From Mogibacterium sp. (GTDB taxonomy: Bacteria; Bacillota; Clostridia; Peptostreptococcales; Anaerovoracaceae): DNA of 64,000 bases. The stretch spans positions 22,105 through 86,104 of the forward strand of contig JAFQZQ010000024.1 in the NCBI GenBank assembly GCA_017405845.1, in the 5' to 3' direction. Position 1 is the first letter of the stretch. The number at the start of each line of letters is the position of its first letter. The notes beneath the pieces are model-generated. The model was not told the origin of the DNA. It did no database searches and was given only the letters and a program-made list of their open reading frames with translations. Of the stretch, positions 7,474 through 16,670 are shown one piece after another. The translations under genes and the position numbers were made by a program.

Positions 7474-9180
7474 TTATCGGACGGTATACGGCTCGCCTTC
7501 AACGCTGCGGCAGGCCTCGTCGATTATGCTTTCAACGTCAGCGAGATCGTTCTCTCTGGTTAGTATCTCGAGCTCATCGCCAGCCCTCAGAATGGTGTGT
7601 CCATCCGGTATTATCTCTATTCCGTCGCGCACCACGGAAACTATCAGGGTGCCGAGTGGGAGCCCGAATTCAGCTACATTTCTGCCATCCATGCGCGACC
7701 CAACGTAGACCTCCGCATCGATGACCGTTTTTCTGTCGCGCAGCGATGCCCTGCGTCCCCTGGACGCTCTGCCCGCCGGAGTCTTGCCCAGGCTTCTTTC
7801 GAGGAGCTGGGTGTAGATAGGCTTTGAGCCGAGCATTTCAGCGACGAGATATGCTATGAGCGATGTAAGCACGAGCGGCAAAAGCGTGGTGAAATCGCCC
7901 GTCATCTCAGTTATGAGCACTACTCCCGTTACCGGTGCGCGCACTATGGCCGCAAAGCAGCCTGCCATGGCCGTCACGACGAAGGCAGTTATGTAGCTCT
8001 GCTCCAGTCCCACCAGCCCGAGGAGCCTCGTGAAAAAGCCTCCTGTGACTGCACCGAGCACCAGCAGCGGCAGAAATATTCCGCCCGGGGAGCCCGATCC
8101 GAAGCTTGCAGTCGAAAATATGAATTTGATGATGAGCAGCACCGCCAGAGCTCCAAGTGCGAGCTCTCCGTGGCTGATACGGGCTACCAGCCCGCTGCCG
8201 CTGCCCAAAGCCTCCGGGTATATAAAGAAGAGTATGTATGCGAGAGCGAATGCAGCCAGCATGCGGCCTGTTCTTTCGAAGCGGGCGGCAGGCAGCGTAG
8301 GATGCAGTCCATCGCTTATGATGCTGTATCTTTTTCCCAGAAGCCTGCAGGCAAATGTGGCGAACGCCTTGCCGAGCTTTTCGAACAAATCCTGCATCCA
8401 GGCTATCGTCCTGTTGTAGAAGCCTCCGAATACGCCAAGCACGAGGCCGAGCAGTATCAGTGCCCAGTAATATCTGAGCGGAAGCGCATGCCTTATGTCA
8501 AAACCGAATACCGGTGTGAGTCCGAGCACGTTTGCGACTACAAAGTCTCCGGCCGCGCTGGCGGCCATCGTGGTCAGCAGCACCTCTGCAGAGAAGTTTC
8601 TGTGGAGCTCCTCAAGGCTGAAGATGGCGCCGGCGAGCGGCGCTCCGAACGCGGCCGAGAGGCCTGCTCCCGCTCCGCACGTAATCAGAAGGCGCTCCTC
8701 GGTGAGCAGGCGATGGCCGGCCCTTGCAACACCCTTGCCGACCATCGAGCCGAGCTGGATGCTCGGCCCCTCTCGGCCCAGCGCCAGTCCGCCTCCTATC
8801 GCCAGAGCGCATCCCGTCATCTTGCAGACAATGACGCGCCACCAGCACATATCCTTCTGCCCTCTCAGCTCTGCCTCTACCTGCGGGATGCCCGAACCGG
8901 CGATATCCGGCTCCTTTCCGAGCATCCACGCCACGATTATCGCTATCGCAATGAGCACCAGCGCACACACGAGAGCCGCGGCTGCTCCTCCATCCTGCAC
9001 ATAGTCTGCAAGCATCCCCCTGAGCTTATCCGCCCAGGTAAGCATAAGCCTGAACACGGAAATGAGAGCACCTGTGATAAAGCCTATCAGGGTGCCCTCA
9101 GCTATTAATACATATTTGAACTTCTTACGCCTGTCGAGATTTGCAGCCACAGGCGATCCGCTGCTTTTCTCTTCTTTCAT
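7474..9180 (-). CDS. ClC-family chloride/proton exchanger with C-terminal RCK_C domain
   Basis: A 568-residue membrane protein. The ClC ion-selectivity motifs are present: GSGIP near residue 97, GREGPSIQLGSMVG near 136 (with the gating Glu) and GGIFLPLLVLGAVTG near 370. An EEL sequence at the position of the internal proton Glu suggests an exchanger rather than a channel. The C-terminal 80 residues (VYVGSRMDGRNVAEFGLP...) form a TrkA-C/RCK_C domain, a ligand-binding regulatory module found on bacterial transporters. It follows the CPBP protease gene by 17 bp and is probably co-transcribed with it. Confidence 0.93.
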   Translation of the reverse strand: MKEEKSSGSPVAANLDRRKKFKYVLIAEGTLIGFITGALISVFRLMLTWADKLRGMLADYVQDGGAAAALVCALVLIAIAIIVAWMLGKEPDIAGSGIPQVEAELRGQKDMCWWRVIVCKMTGCALAIGGGLALGREGPSIQLGSMVGKGVARAGHRLLTEERLLITCGAGAGLSAAFGAPLAGAIFSLEELHRNFSAEVLLTTMAASAAGDFVVANVLGLTPVFGFDIRHALPLRYYWALILLGLVLGVFGGFYNRTIAWMQDLFEKLGKAFATFACRLLGKRYSIISDGLHPTLPAARFERTGRMLAAFALAYILFFIYPEALGSGSGLVARISHGELALGALAVLLIIKFIFSTASFGSGSPGGIFLPLLVLGAVTGGFFTRLLGLVGLEQSYITAFVVTAMAGCFAAIVRAPVTGVVLITEMTGDFTTLLPLVLTSLIAYLVAEMLGSKPIYTQLLERSLGKTPAGRASRGRRASLRDRKTVIDAEVYVGSRMDGRNVAEFGLPLGTLIVSVVRDGIEIIPDGHTILRAGDELEILTRENDLADVESIIDEACRSVEGEPYTVR

Positions 9181-9197
9181 TTACCTTTTTTGATTGT

Positions 9198-10169
9198 TTA
9201 CGTTGCGTGCTTCGCTGAAGCCATCATCTCGCGATCCTCAGCAGCTGCCTTCTCCGCCTCTGCCCAATAATCTCTCTTCTCAGGTTTTTTCCTGTTGATG
9301 ATTACCAGAACTATGATCACCACCAGCAGCACGAGCGAAGATCCTATGCTTCCTTCGACACCGAAGTCCACATTATAGAACAGACCGTTTCTCGCTGATG
9401 CCGCCTCGAGTTTAAATATCGAATACTCAGAGATGATGCCGCTGTTCGGCAGTCCGAATATGATGTTCTGAGTGTAGTTCCATGCTGCATGGAACCAGAA
9501 AGCAACCCATACGCTGTCATAGTAGTACACGAGCAGCGACCAGATGAGGCCTGCCAAAAAAATCTGCGATCCTGCGACCCAGGTGAATCCCGGGTTACCC
9601 ATGTGCATGGCCATGAACACTATCGAGTTGATCAGTATGGCTGCCAGCGGGCTGCGGTATCTTCTTCTGAGTTTCTGGTACAGATAGACCCTGTCCGTGA
9701 CCTCTTCCGAGCTGGACTGGATGAATATGAATACAAGGAACGCTATAAGCAGTTTCCAGTCGAATCCGCTATAGGACAGCTTGATGTCGCCCATAAGCAC
9801 TGATATAAGAACGCAAAGTCCGTTCGTTCCGGATCCGAGCAACAGGCCCAGTAGAATGCCCTTGATATTGTTGAGGCTCTTGTTCGGAGCAAGAGTCTTC
9901 AGCATCGGTCTGTTCTTTTTAAATATGACCGCGAAAAACAGGAACGCGACCCATACTCCGAAAGTGGCCAGATAATCACTGAGGAAAATTCCTATGCTGT
10001 CGCTTCCGCTCCATGCGATGAGCTTATCCTGTACATCCAGAAGCTCGTACACAGTCATTGAGAGGATTCCTCCCACAATGACAAGCAGCACTGAGCACAG
10101 CGCCGCCAGAGGGAAGAAGTCCGTGAATCTTCTGCATGGTCTGGTCACCTTATCAATAAAACCTCCCAT
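9198..10169 (-). CDS. CPBP family intramembrane glutamic endopeptidase
   Basis: A 323-residue protein with about eight membrane segments. The conserved CPBP/Abi motifs are visible: SSSEEVTDRVYLYQKL (EExxxR) near residue 154, FMAMHMGNP (FxxxH) near 190, and HAAWNYTQN near 228. These are the catalytic motifs of the Rce1-like intramembrane proteases that process peptides or prenylated proteins. Members are often linked to bacteriocin immunity, but no bacteriocin gene is nearby. The start is ATG at 10169 with a weak GGGGAA upstream. It lies between trpS and the ClC gene; the hairpin at 10212-10235 probably separates it from trpS. Confidence 0.9.
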   Translation of the reverse strand: MGGFIDKVTRPCRRFTDFFPLAALCSVLLVIVGGILSMTVYELLDVQDKLIAWSGSDSIGIFLSDYLATFGVWVAFLFFAVIFKKNRPMLKTLAPNKSLNNIKGILLGLLLGSGTNGLCVLISVLMGDIKLSYSGFDWKLLIAFLVFIFIQSSSEEVTDRVYLYQKLRRRYRSPLAAILINSIVFMAMHMGNPGFTWVAGSQIFLAGLIWSLLVYYYDSVWVAFWFHAAWNYTQNIIFGLPNSGIISEYSIFKLEAASARNGLFYNVDFGVEGSIGSSLVLLVVIIVLVIINRKKPEKRDYWAEAEKAAAEDREMMASAKHAT

Positions 10170-10211
10170 ATTTCATTCCCCTTTTTTGCCAGCCCTTGTT
10201 ATGATCAAACA

Positions 10212-10235
10212 GCCCGGGGACCGCAGACCCCGGGC
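10212..10235 (-). terminator. GC-rich hairpin after trpS
   Basis: A perfect 8-bp stem (GCCCGGGG / CCCCGGGC) with an 8-base loop lies 12 bases past the trpS stop. The following T-run is weak (TGTTTGAT), so termination may be partial. Confidence 0.6.
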
Positions 10236-10246
10236 CGGTAAATGTC

Positions 10247-11332
10247 TTAGCTTCCGTACTCTTCAGCCCACTGATTGAAGTAGTCGATCTGCATGGCCTT
10301 CTTGACTTCGCTGAGAGTCTGCTCAGCCGTTTTTATGGCCTCGTCAGTACCCTCGGTCAGAGCCGCGATGACTTCCTCAGGGTGAGCCTCGAAATATGCT
10401 CTTCTCTCTCTTATCGGAGTAAGGAACTCATTGAGTACGGCAAAGAGGAATTTCTTCACTTTTACATCACCGAGTCCGCCTCTCTGATAGTGAGCTTTGA
10501 GCTCGTCGAGGTCCTTATACTCAGGCAGGAACTTCTCGAACGAATCCGGCTTTACAAAAGCATCGAGGTATGTGAATACAGTATTTCCTTCGATCTTGCC
10601 CGGGTCGCTTACCTTGAGGTGGCCCGGATCTGTGAACATCGACATTACCTTCTTGCGCAGAGTCTCCTCATCGTCGGAAAGGTATATGGTGTTGCCGAGC
10701 GATTTCGACATCTTGGCCTGTCCGTCTGTTCCCGGAAGTCTCAGGCATGCCTCGTTGGAAGGCAGATAGATTTCAGGCTCTACGAGCACGTCGCAGTTGT
10801 ATGTGCGGTTGAACGATCTTACGATCTCTCTGCACTGCTCGAGCATAGGCTCCTGATCTTCGCCGACCGGAACGATTGTAGCCTTGAATGCAGTGATGTC
10901 GCTGGCCTGGCTTATAGGATATGTAAAGAATCCGACAGGAACGCTCTCTCCCTCAAATCCTCTCATCTTGAGCTCGGACTTTACGGTCGGGTTCCTCTGC
11001 ACTCTGCTGACTGTAACGAGGTTCATATAGTAAACGGTCAGTTCGTGGAGCTGTGGCACCTCGGACTGAATAAACATATGCGTCTTTTTAGGATCGAGGC
11101 CAACTGACAGATAGTCGAGAGCTACCTGGAATACGCTCTCCCTTACCTTTTTAGGATTGTCGAAATTATCGGTCAGAGCCTGTGCGTCTGCGATCATAAC
11201 GAACACTTTATCGTAGCTCGGATCTTCCTGGAGCTCGAGTCTCTGTCTGAGCGATCCGACGTAATGTCCGATATGCAGTCTTCCTGTCGGGCGGTCACCC
11301 GTAAGCATGATTTTCTTCTTTTTTTCAGCCAT
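10247..11332 (-). CDS. trpS: Tryptophan--tRNA ligase
   Basis: This 361-residue class I aminoacyl-tRNA synthetase charges tRNA-Trp with tryptophan using ATP. The HIGH signature is at residues 21-24 ([11 protein letters not shown]) and the KMSKS loop is AKMSKSLGN near residue 207. The [13 protein letters not shown] start is typical of bacterial TrpS, and the length is slightly above the common 330 residues. There is no room for a T-box leader upstream: the 5-formyl-THF cyclo-ligase gene ends 54 bp away. It is therefore probably expressed as part of the cluster starting at the P-type ATPase, or from a minimal local promoter. Confidence 0.97.
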   Translation of the reverse strand: MAEKKKKIMLTGDRPTGRLHIGHYVGSLRQRLELQEDPSYDKVFVMIADAQALTDNFDNPKKVRESVFQVALDYLSVGLDPKKTHMFIQSEVPQLHELTVYYMNLVTVSRVQRNPTVKSELKMRGFEGESVPVGFFTYPISQASDITAFKATIVPVGEDQEPMLEQCREIVRSFNRTYNCDVLVEPEIYLPSNEACLRLPGTDGQAKMSKSLGNTIYLSDDEETLRKKVMSMFTDPGHLKVSDPGKIEGNTVFTYLDAFVKPDSFEKFLPEYKDLDELKAHYQRGGLGDVKVKKFLFAVLNEFLTPIRERRAYFEAHPEEVIAALTEGTDEAIKTAEQTLSEVKKAMQIDYFNQWAEEYGS

Positions 11333-11386
11333 TTTTATCCCCTTTTTTCTAATATGTTCTCAGATAACGTCGTTTAATTCCCCTAA

Positions 11387-11986
11387 TCAGCGACGCCATC
11401 GGTAAATCTGTTTTTCGGTCACCACCGCGTCGACCGGCCTGTCATGAGGCTCTGTCGGTATCTCATCAGCCAGCACTTCATCGAAGCACATTGCCAGTGT
11501 GAAGCAGTCCTTTCTGATCTTAGTCAGGTATTTATCGTAATAGCCTGCTCCGTGACCTATCCTGTTGCAGTTTCTGTCGCACGAGACGCACGGGAGAATT
11601 ATCAGGTCTATATATTCAGGGAGCATCATCTCAGTATCTGCAGATGGCTCCGGGATACCGTAAGCTCCCGGGACCAGATCATCAAAGCTTTTGATCACTC
11701 TGGCCTCCATGGCATCAACGATACCGGTCCTGTGTCCCTCTTCATCCAGATCAACGCAGAGCGGGAGACATACCCTTTTGCCCTCTTCCAGCAGTTTGCT
11801 GATGAGCGCAAGCGTAGCCGGCTCCTTGCCAACGGAAAAATACGCAAGTATAGTCTTGCAGTCGCGCACCTCAGGCATTGTGAGCACATTCAAAGCGATG
11901 GCAGCCGAAGCGCTGTCTCTGTACTCCTGCGAAGTCGCGTTGATTTTTTCGCGTATTTGCTTTCTGACCTGTTCTTTTTCAATCAT
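11387..11986 (-). CDS. 5-formyltetrahydrofolate cyclo-ligase
   Basis: This 199-residue enzyme converts 5-formyl-THF to 5,10-methenyl-THF with ATP, returning the storage folate to one-carbon metabolism. Family signatures are LAYFSVGKEPAT near residue 46, the nucleotide-binding GKRVCLPLC strand near 68, VPGAYGIPEP near 105, and the C-terminal RIGHGAGYYDKYL motif near 142. The ATG overlaps the stop codon of the MATE gene (ATGA), showing translational coupling. The folate-binding and nucleotide loops are all intact. Confidence 0.95.
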   Translation of the reverse strand: MIEKEQVRKQIREKINATSQEYRDSASAAIALNVLTMPEVRDCKTILAYFSVGKEPATLALISKLLEEGKRVCLPLCVDLDEEGHRTGIVDAMEARVIKSFDDLVPGAYGIPEPSADTEMMLPEYIDLIILPCVSCDRNCNRIGHGAGYYDKYLTKIRKDCFTLAMCFDEVLADEIPTEPHDRPVDAVVTEKQIYRWRR

Positions 11987-13425
11987 GCTTCTACTGGATT
12001 TCCTTCTGCATCGCGCGGTGTCATTTTGCTTATTATATTCTTTCTTATGCGTTTCGTATAGAGCATCGACATCGTAAAGCCGACGACCTCAGCGCAAGGG
12101 AAAGCCCACCATACCATGTTGACTCCTCCGATCTTCGCAAAGATGTAGGCACATGGAATTATAATAAGCAGCTGCCTTACCAGCGAAATGTTCATGCTGT
12201 ATACGCTCTTGCCGAGTGCCTGGAAAGCTGCTCCTCTCATGATCGCGTATCCCGCGAACGGGAAGTTGAGCGATATGATGTGGAGTGCGACTACGCCCAT
12301 TGATACCATCTCAGGCGGAGCACTGAACAGTGCCATGAGTTGCTCCGGGAAGAGCCAGAATATAAGTGTGCCGACGGACATCAGTCCGATGCCGTATCTG
12401 GCGCCTATGCTCATGGTCTTCTCCAGTCTGTCTCTTCTGTCAGCGCCGTAGTTATAAGCGATAATAGGAACAGAAGCGTTGTTCATACCGAAAAGAGGCA
12501 TGAATACGAAGCTCTGCAGCTTGAAATATACTCCGAAAGTCGTGACAGCGAGGTCCGAGAACGCAGCGAGTATCTTGTTGAGGCTGAAGTTCATTACAGC
12601 TCCGACAGACTGCAGAACGATCGAAGGAATACCTATTCTGTAGATCTCCTTCATTGTCTGCCAGTGCGGACGCAGCTTATGTATCGAAAGGCCGACTTCC
12701 TTATTGAACTTTCTGTTGAATGTAAATCCGAGTATGCAGCCGAGTATCTGTCCGAAAACAGTCGCCAGTGCCGCACCCTTTGCTCCCATCGCCGGAAGTC
12801 CGAAGAATCCGAAGATGAGGATAGGGTCTACGACCGCGTTGAACAGCGTGCTCGATACCTGCATAAAGAATATGTAGTTGGTCTTACCCGTGCCCTGCAG
12901 CAGTCTCTCAAACATCGACTGTATCATCGGAGCTATCGAGAGCCACTGGGTTATTCTTAAATACACAGTACCCTCGGAGATTATCTGCGCGCTTGTATCT
13001 GCTCCGGTCACAAGGCTCATGATCGGTCCTGCAAAGCAGCCTATCACGAAGAAGAACGTGTAGTTGATGGCCGCAAGTATGAATCCGTTGTGCGCTACTT
13101 TATCAGCTTTTTCGTACTGTTTTGCACCGAGATATCTCGAGAGCAGAGCGCTCATGCCTACGGCTGTACCGATTCCGAACGCCACGTTGAGGTTCTGGAA
13201 CGGGAAGCAGTATGAGACGGCTGTCAGCGAGTCAGTGCTGTAATGGCCGAGGTAGATGGAGTCTACGATATTATAAAGCGCCATGACGAACATCGACACC
13301 GCGAGAGGTGCCGACATTTTAAGCAGCAGCGGGTGGACAGGCTCAATACCGAGCTTGTCCGAATCGCGCTTTTTCGTCATATTCTTTTCCGGTTCCGAGT
13401 TAACTTTTTTACTATTATCTTCCAT
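11983..13425 (-). CDS. MATE family multidrug/sodium efflux transporter
   Basis: A polytopic 12-helix protein of about 480 residues. After a charged N-terminus, the sequence LLLKMSAPLAVSMFVMALYNIVDSIYLGHYS is the typical first MATE helix pair, and AVSYCFPFQNLNVAFGIGTAVGMSALLSRYLGA the second. MATE proteins export cationic drugs or metabolites in exchange for Na+ or H+. The chosen ATG (MEDNSKK) is 17 bp past the upstream ATPase stop, with AGGAG at that stop. An upstream in-frame start at 13482 and a downstream one at 13380 (MTKKRDS, with GGAAAAG) are alternatives. The 3' end overlaps the cyclo-ligase start by 4 bp. Confidence 0.92.
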   Translation of the reverse strand: MEDNSKKVNSEPEKNMTKKRDSDKLGIEPVHPLLLKMSAPLAVSMFVMALYNIVDSIYLGHYSTDSLTAVSYCFPFQNLNVAFGIGTAVGMSALLSRYLGAKQYEKADKVAHNGFILAAINYTFFFVIGCFAGPIMSLVTGADTSAQIISEGTVYLRITQWLSIAPMIQSMFERLLQGTGKTNYIFFMQVSSTLFNAVVDPILIFGFFGLPAMGAKGAALATVFGQILGCILGFTFNRKFNKEVGLSIHKLRPHWQTMKEIYRIGIPSIVLQSVGAVMNFSLNKILAAFSDLAVTTFGVYFKLQSFVFMPLFGMNNASVPIIAYNYGADRRDRLEKTMSIGARYGIGLMSVGTLIFWLFPEQLMALFSAPPEMVSMGVVALHIISLNFPFAGYAIMRGAAFQALGKSVYSMNISLVRQLLIIIPCAYIFAKIGGVNMVWWAFPCAEVVGFTMSMLYTKRIRKNIISKMTPRDAEGNPVEA

Positions 13426-13441
13426 GTATAATAATACTTTC

Positions 13442-16177
13442 TCAGCTCCTGAGCTCCTCGCCCTTTCTGCGGGCGGAAGCACGCTGGAATGCCTTTATGA
13501 TCTCAACGATAGGTATGATGAGTATCGCCAGACCCATAGCGATGCCGTATTCTTTCATGCTGATCGTCGTGAACTCGAAGAGCGCGGCAAGAGCCGGGAT
13601 CTCGATGACTACTGTTGTCAGCAGCAATGCCATTGCCGCCGAGCCCCAGAGCCAGAGGTTCTGTTTCGAGAGCGTGAACAGCGACTGTCTGCGGGATCTC
13701 ATGTTGAACGAGTGGAATATCTCGGTCATGGACATCGTCAGGAACGCCATGGTAATGCCGTCGTTGCTCGCCACAATGTGCCACTGACCAGTCTCAAGGA
13801 ACTCACCGATGAAATACGCCGTGAGCACCAGAAGCGTAGTGACCGCTCCCTGGTAGACTATATCCACATCCATGCCGCCCGCGAACACTCCTTCACGCGC
13901 GCTTCTAGGCTTCTGCTTCATGGAGTCGCCTTCGCCCTCCTCCATTCCGAGAGCAAGTGCCGGGAGCGAATCCGTTATGAGGTTGATCCACAGCAGGTGT
14001 GCCGGCTTCAGGATCGTGAAGTTCAGTATGGTTGCTATGAGTATCGACAGCACCTCGCTTATATTAGTCGCGAGCAGGAACTGTATCGACTTTCTGATAT
14101 TTGAGTAGATGCGGCGTCCCTCTTCGACAGCCGAAACGATAGTGGCGAAGTTGTCATCCGCGAGTATCATGTCGGCGACGTTCTTTGTGACGTCAGTACC
14201 GGTGATGCCCATGCCGACTCCGATGTCAGCAGACTTGATGGCCGGGGCGTCGTTAACGCCGTCACCCGTCATTGCGGTGACCATCCTTCTGGCGCGCCAT
14301 GCTTTTACTATCCTTACCTTATGCTCAGGCTGTACTCTTGCATATACCGAGTACGTTCCTACCTTATTGAGGAGCTCCTCATCGCTCATGTCGTCGAGGG
14401 CAGATCCGAGTATAGCATCGTCGGCACTTTCGATAATGCCGAGTTCCTTTCCGATCGCTACAGCTGTATCAAGCTGGTCGCCTGTGATCATGATAGGTCT
14501 GATGCCGGCAGTCCAGCATTCAGCCACAGCGTCCTTGACCTCAGGTCTGATAGGATCGATCATTCCCAGAAGGCCTACGAAGATGAGCTTCTGCTCGAGG
14601 TTCTGGTCAGAGAAGTCGTCCGGTCTCTCGTGATATACGCGTGCTGCGAGCGAGAGCACTCTGAGCGCCTTGCCTGCCATTCTGGCATTGTCTCTCTTTA
14701 CATTTGCAGCCAGCTCTTCTGTCAGCGGCTCAATGCCGTGATCAGTCAGAATGTGTGTGCAGTGTCTGAGCACCACATCCGGAGCTCCCTTTGTGAACTG
14801 CACGTACTCAGATCTGGCGATGAGCCTGTCAAGCTCAGTATCGAGTCCTGCCGGCGAATCCATGTCGTTGTTCTTGTGAACAGTGGACATCATCTTGCGA
14901 CCCGAGTCGAACGGAGCTTCTCCCACGCGAGGGAAGAGATCGACGAGTTCCGGCTTCGGGAGATTCTGTATTGAAGAATATGCTACCAGGGCAGCCTCAG
15001 TAGGTTCGCCCACGACCTCCTCTATGCCTTCTTCATTAACCTTGAGCTCCGCATCGCAGCAAAGTGCCATGCCTGCTGCAAGGATATCTCTGTCGTGACC
15101 GGCATAGTCTACGACTGTCATCTTGTTCTGAGTGAGTGTACCTGTCTTGTCCGAGCAGATTATCTGAGCGCAGCCGAGAGTCTCTACAGCCGTGAGTCTC
15201 CTTATGACCGCGTTGCGGTGTGACATTTTGGTTACGCCTATCGACAGAACGATAGTAACTACCGCTACAAGTCCCTCAGGGATAGCTGCAACGGCGAGCG
15301 ATATCGCCAGCATGAAGGTGTCGATCATTACATCCATGCTGAGATGGCCGGCCTTGATTACTCCGAGCACGAATATGAATACGCAGATTCCCAGCACGAG
15401 CTTGGTGAGTATGCGTGAGAGCTGCGCCAGTTTGATCTGCAGAGGCGTGAGTTCTTCCTCTGCCTGCGAGATCGCGTCGGCTATCTTGCCCATCTCGGTG
15501 GACATGCCCGTGCCCGTGATGACGGCCTTGCCTCTGCCATATACCACGGTGCTTCCCATGTATATCATGTTGCGTCTGTCAGCAAGAGGTACGTCCTTTG
15601 CATTGGCGCCAAGCTCAAGAGCATCGCTCTGCTTGGTGACAGGCACCGACTCTCCGGTCAGTGCAGCCTCCTCAACCTTCATCGAGGCTTCCTCAATGAT
15701 TCGTCCGTCCGCAGGGATGCTGTCGCCCGCTTCGAGGATTACTATGTCGCCTACCACAAGCTCACTGCTCTCAATGCTGACTATCTGTCCGTCGCGCAGC
15801 ACCTTTGACCTTGCTGCCGTCATCTGCTTGAGGGCTGCGATAGCCTCCTCAGCTTTGTTCTCCTGTACGACTCCAAGCACGGAGTTGAGCACTACTACGA
15901 ACAGGATGATGAAGACGTCTGACGGGTTCTCATGCTGATACAGCGATGTGATCAGCGAGAGAGCTGCTGCTGCGAGCAGGATTATGATCATAGGGTCCTT
16001 CATCTGATCGAAGAACCTTGCGATGCTGCTCCTCTTCTTTGCTTCTATCAGTTTGTTTGGTCCGTTAGCCTCAAGCCTTGCCGCCGCTTCCGCAGACGTC
16101 AGTCCATGTGCCTCAGAACCGGCCTCAGCGAGAACCGATTCGACGGACTCAAGATATGGTCTGTAACCTTCTTTCAT
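13442..16177 (-). CDS. Calcium-type (P2) cation-translocating P-type ATPase
   Basis: A 911-residue P-type ATPase. It has an N-terminal cation ATPase domain, the TGES actuator loop (ALTGESVPVTKQ near 177), the phosphorylation motif SDKTGTLTQNK near 340, MTGDGVNDAPA near 640 and a long C-terminal membrane domain. The M4 motif AIPEGLVAVVTIVL, the M5 ATNISEVLSIL and the M6 WINLITDSLPALALGME match Ca2+ pumps of the SERCA/PMCA-like bacterial group, so Ca2+ or Mn2+ export is likely. The start is preceded by AAAAGGGGG. It has its own promoter (16289-16317) and a structured leader. The MATE gene follows. Confidence 0.93.
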   Translation of the reverse strand: MKEGYRPYLESVESVLAEAGSEAHGLTSAEAAARLEANGPNKLIEAKKRSSIARFFDQMKDPMIIILLAAAALSLITSLYQHENPSDVFIILFVVVLNSVLGVVQENKAEEAIAALKQMTAARSKVLRDGQIVSIESSELVVGDIVILEAGDSIPADGRIIEEASMKVEEAALTGESVPVTKQSDALELGANAKDVPLADRRNMIYMGSTVVYGRGKAVITGTGMSTEMGKIADAISQAEEELTPLQIKLAQLSRILTKLVLGICVFIFVLGVIKAGHLSMDVMIDTFMLAISLAVAAIPEGLVAVVTIVLSIGVTKMSHRNAVIRRLTAVETLGCAQIICSDKTGTLTQNKMTVVDYAGHDRDILAAGMALCCDAELKVNEEGIEEVVGEPTEAALVAYSSIQNLPKPELVDLFPRVGEAPFDSGRKMMSTVHKNNDMDSPAGLDTELDRLIARSEYVQFTKGAPDVVLRHCTHILTDHGIEPLTEELAANVKRDNARMAGKALRVLSLAARVYHERPDDFSDQNLEQKLIFVGLLGMIDPIRPEVKDAVAECWTAGIRPIMITGDQLDTAVAIGKELGIIESADDAILGSALDDMSDEELLNKVGTYSVYARVQPEHKVRIVKAWRARRMVTAMTGDGVNDAPAIKSADIGVGMGITGTDVTKNVADMILADDNFATIVSAVEEGRRIYSNIRKSIQFLLATNISEVLSILIATILNFTILKPAHLLWINLITDSLPALALGMEEGEGDSMKQKPRSAREGVFAGGMDVDIVYQGAVTTLLVLTAYFIGEFLETGQWHIVASNDGITMAFLTMSMTEIFHSFNMRSRRQSLFTLSKQNLWLWGSAAMALLLTTVVIEIPALAALFEFTTISMKEYGIAMGLAILIIPIVEIIKAFQRASARRKGEELRS

Positions 16178-16227
16178 AATAAATGATCCCCCTTTTCTGT
16201 AGATCCATTAACTTGATCGCGACCGGT

Positions 16228-16273
16228 GGGATCAGGTGCAGACATCGCCGTTTCGATGTCCCGGCCTCATCCC
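16228..16273 (-). promoter_or_regulatory. Structured 5' leader hairpin of the P-type ATPase
   Basis: Nested pairing (GGGAT/ATCCC, AGG/CCT, GACATCG/CGATGTC, with small internal loops) forms one long stem between the promoter and the ATPase ribosome binding site. It does not match a riboswitch family I can recognise; in particular the yybP-ykoY motifs are absent. Confidence 0.45.
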
Positions 16274-16288
16274 GCAGATAACTGATGA

Positions 16289-16317
16289 ATTATATCATTA
16301 TTAGAAGGTCTTTTCCA
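16289..16317 (-). promoter_or_regulatory. Promoter of the P-type ATPase gene
   Basis: On the minus strand TGGAAA, a 17-bp spacer and a perfect TATAAT (complement at 16289-16294). Confidence 0.55.
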
Positions 16318-16319
16318 CT

Positions 16320-16437
16320 CAAACAGCGCTTATTACATGCCTTTTCTCGCTTGCTCCGTCGACGGAGATACCATCTCTCCGGCATCCTTAGCGTCTCCTG
16401 CGCAATGCTCGAATCAGCATGCAATAAGCGCTGTTTG
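16320..16437. repeat. 118-bp inverted-repeat element between divergent promoters
   Basis: The ends are 21-base inverted repeats with one mismatch (CAAACAGCGCTTATT-a-CATGC against GCATG-c-AATAAGCGCTGTTTG). The inside holds a further small hairpin (CTCCGTCGACGGAG). Both neighbouring promoters start outside it, so it is not a leader of either gene. On the plus strand TATTTTT follows, so it may be a terminator-ended small RNA; a MITE-like remnant is the other possibility. The stretch 16178-16670 holds no other recognisable gene. Confidence 0.55.
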
Positions 16438-16516
16438 TATTTTTAACGAACTTTAAGAAAAACGTTGAATTTTCAAAATATTGAAATATCAAGTATTTGT
16501 ATTGAAAGCGCCTCGG

Positions 16517-16572
16517 TTGACAATTTTTTGACAATGTTTTTGTTTGACATCACATTTTCAACACATTAGAAT
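16517..16572 (+). promoter_or_regulatory. Strong promoter of the second AGCS gene with tandem TTGACA boxes
   Basis: TTGACA (16544-16549), a 17-bp spacer and TAGAAT (16567-16572) form a near-consensus promoter. Two more TTGACAAT copies lie upstream at 16517 and 16528. The leader is about 90 bases long and ends in a strong AAGGAGG ribosome binding site. Confidence 0.7.
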
Positions 16573-16670
16573 TTATATGTATAGATTCAGATTGGGGTAG
16601 TATGTTTATAACGATCTGGACGAGTACGACCATTCTTATAAGTTATTGGATTTTTTAAGGAGGTTTTTTT

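Noticed and set aside
8170..9108. Long plus-strand frame opposite the ClC gene
   Set aside because: It is antisense to a gene with clear family motifs and has an implausible amino-acid composition.
10247..11386. T-box leader for trpS
   Set aside because: Only 54 bases separate trpS from the upstream gene, and no T-box sequence is seen.
16178..16320. A riboswitch of the yybP-ykoY class ahead of the P-type ATPase
   Set aside because: A structured leader exists, but GGGAGTAG and the CGTCA loop are absent, so only an unassigned hairpin is reported.
16320..16437. Glycine riboswitch ahead of the AGCS symporter
   Set aside because: On either strand the conserved CTCTCAGG and paired aptamer cores are missing, and the symporter promoter lies downstream of the element.
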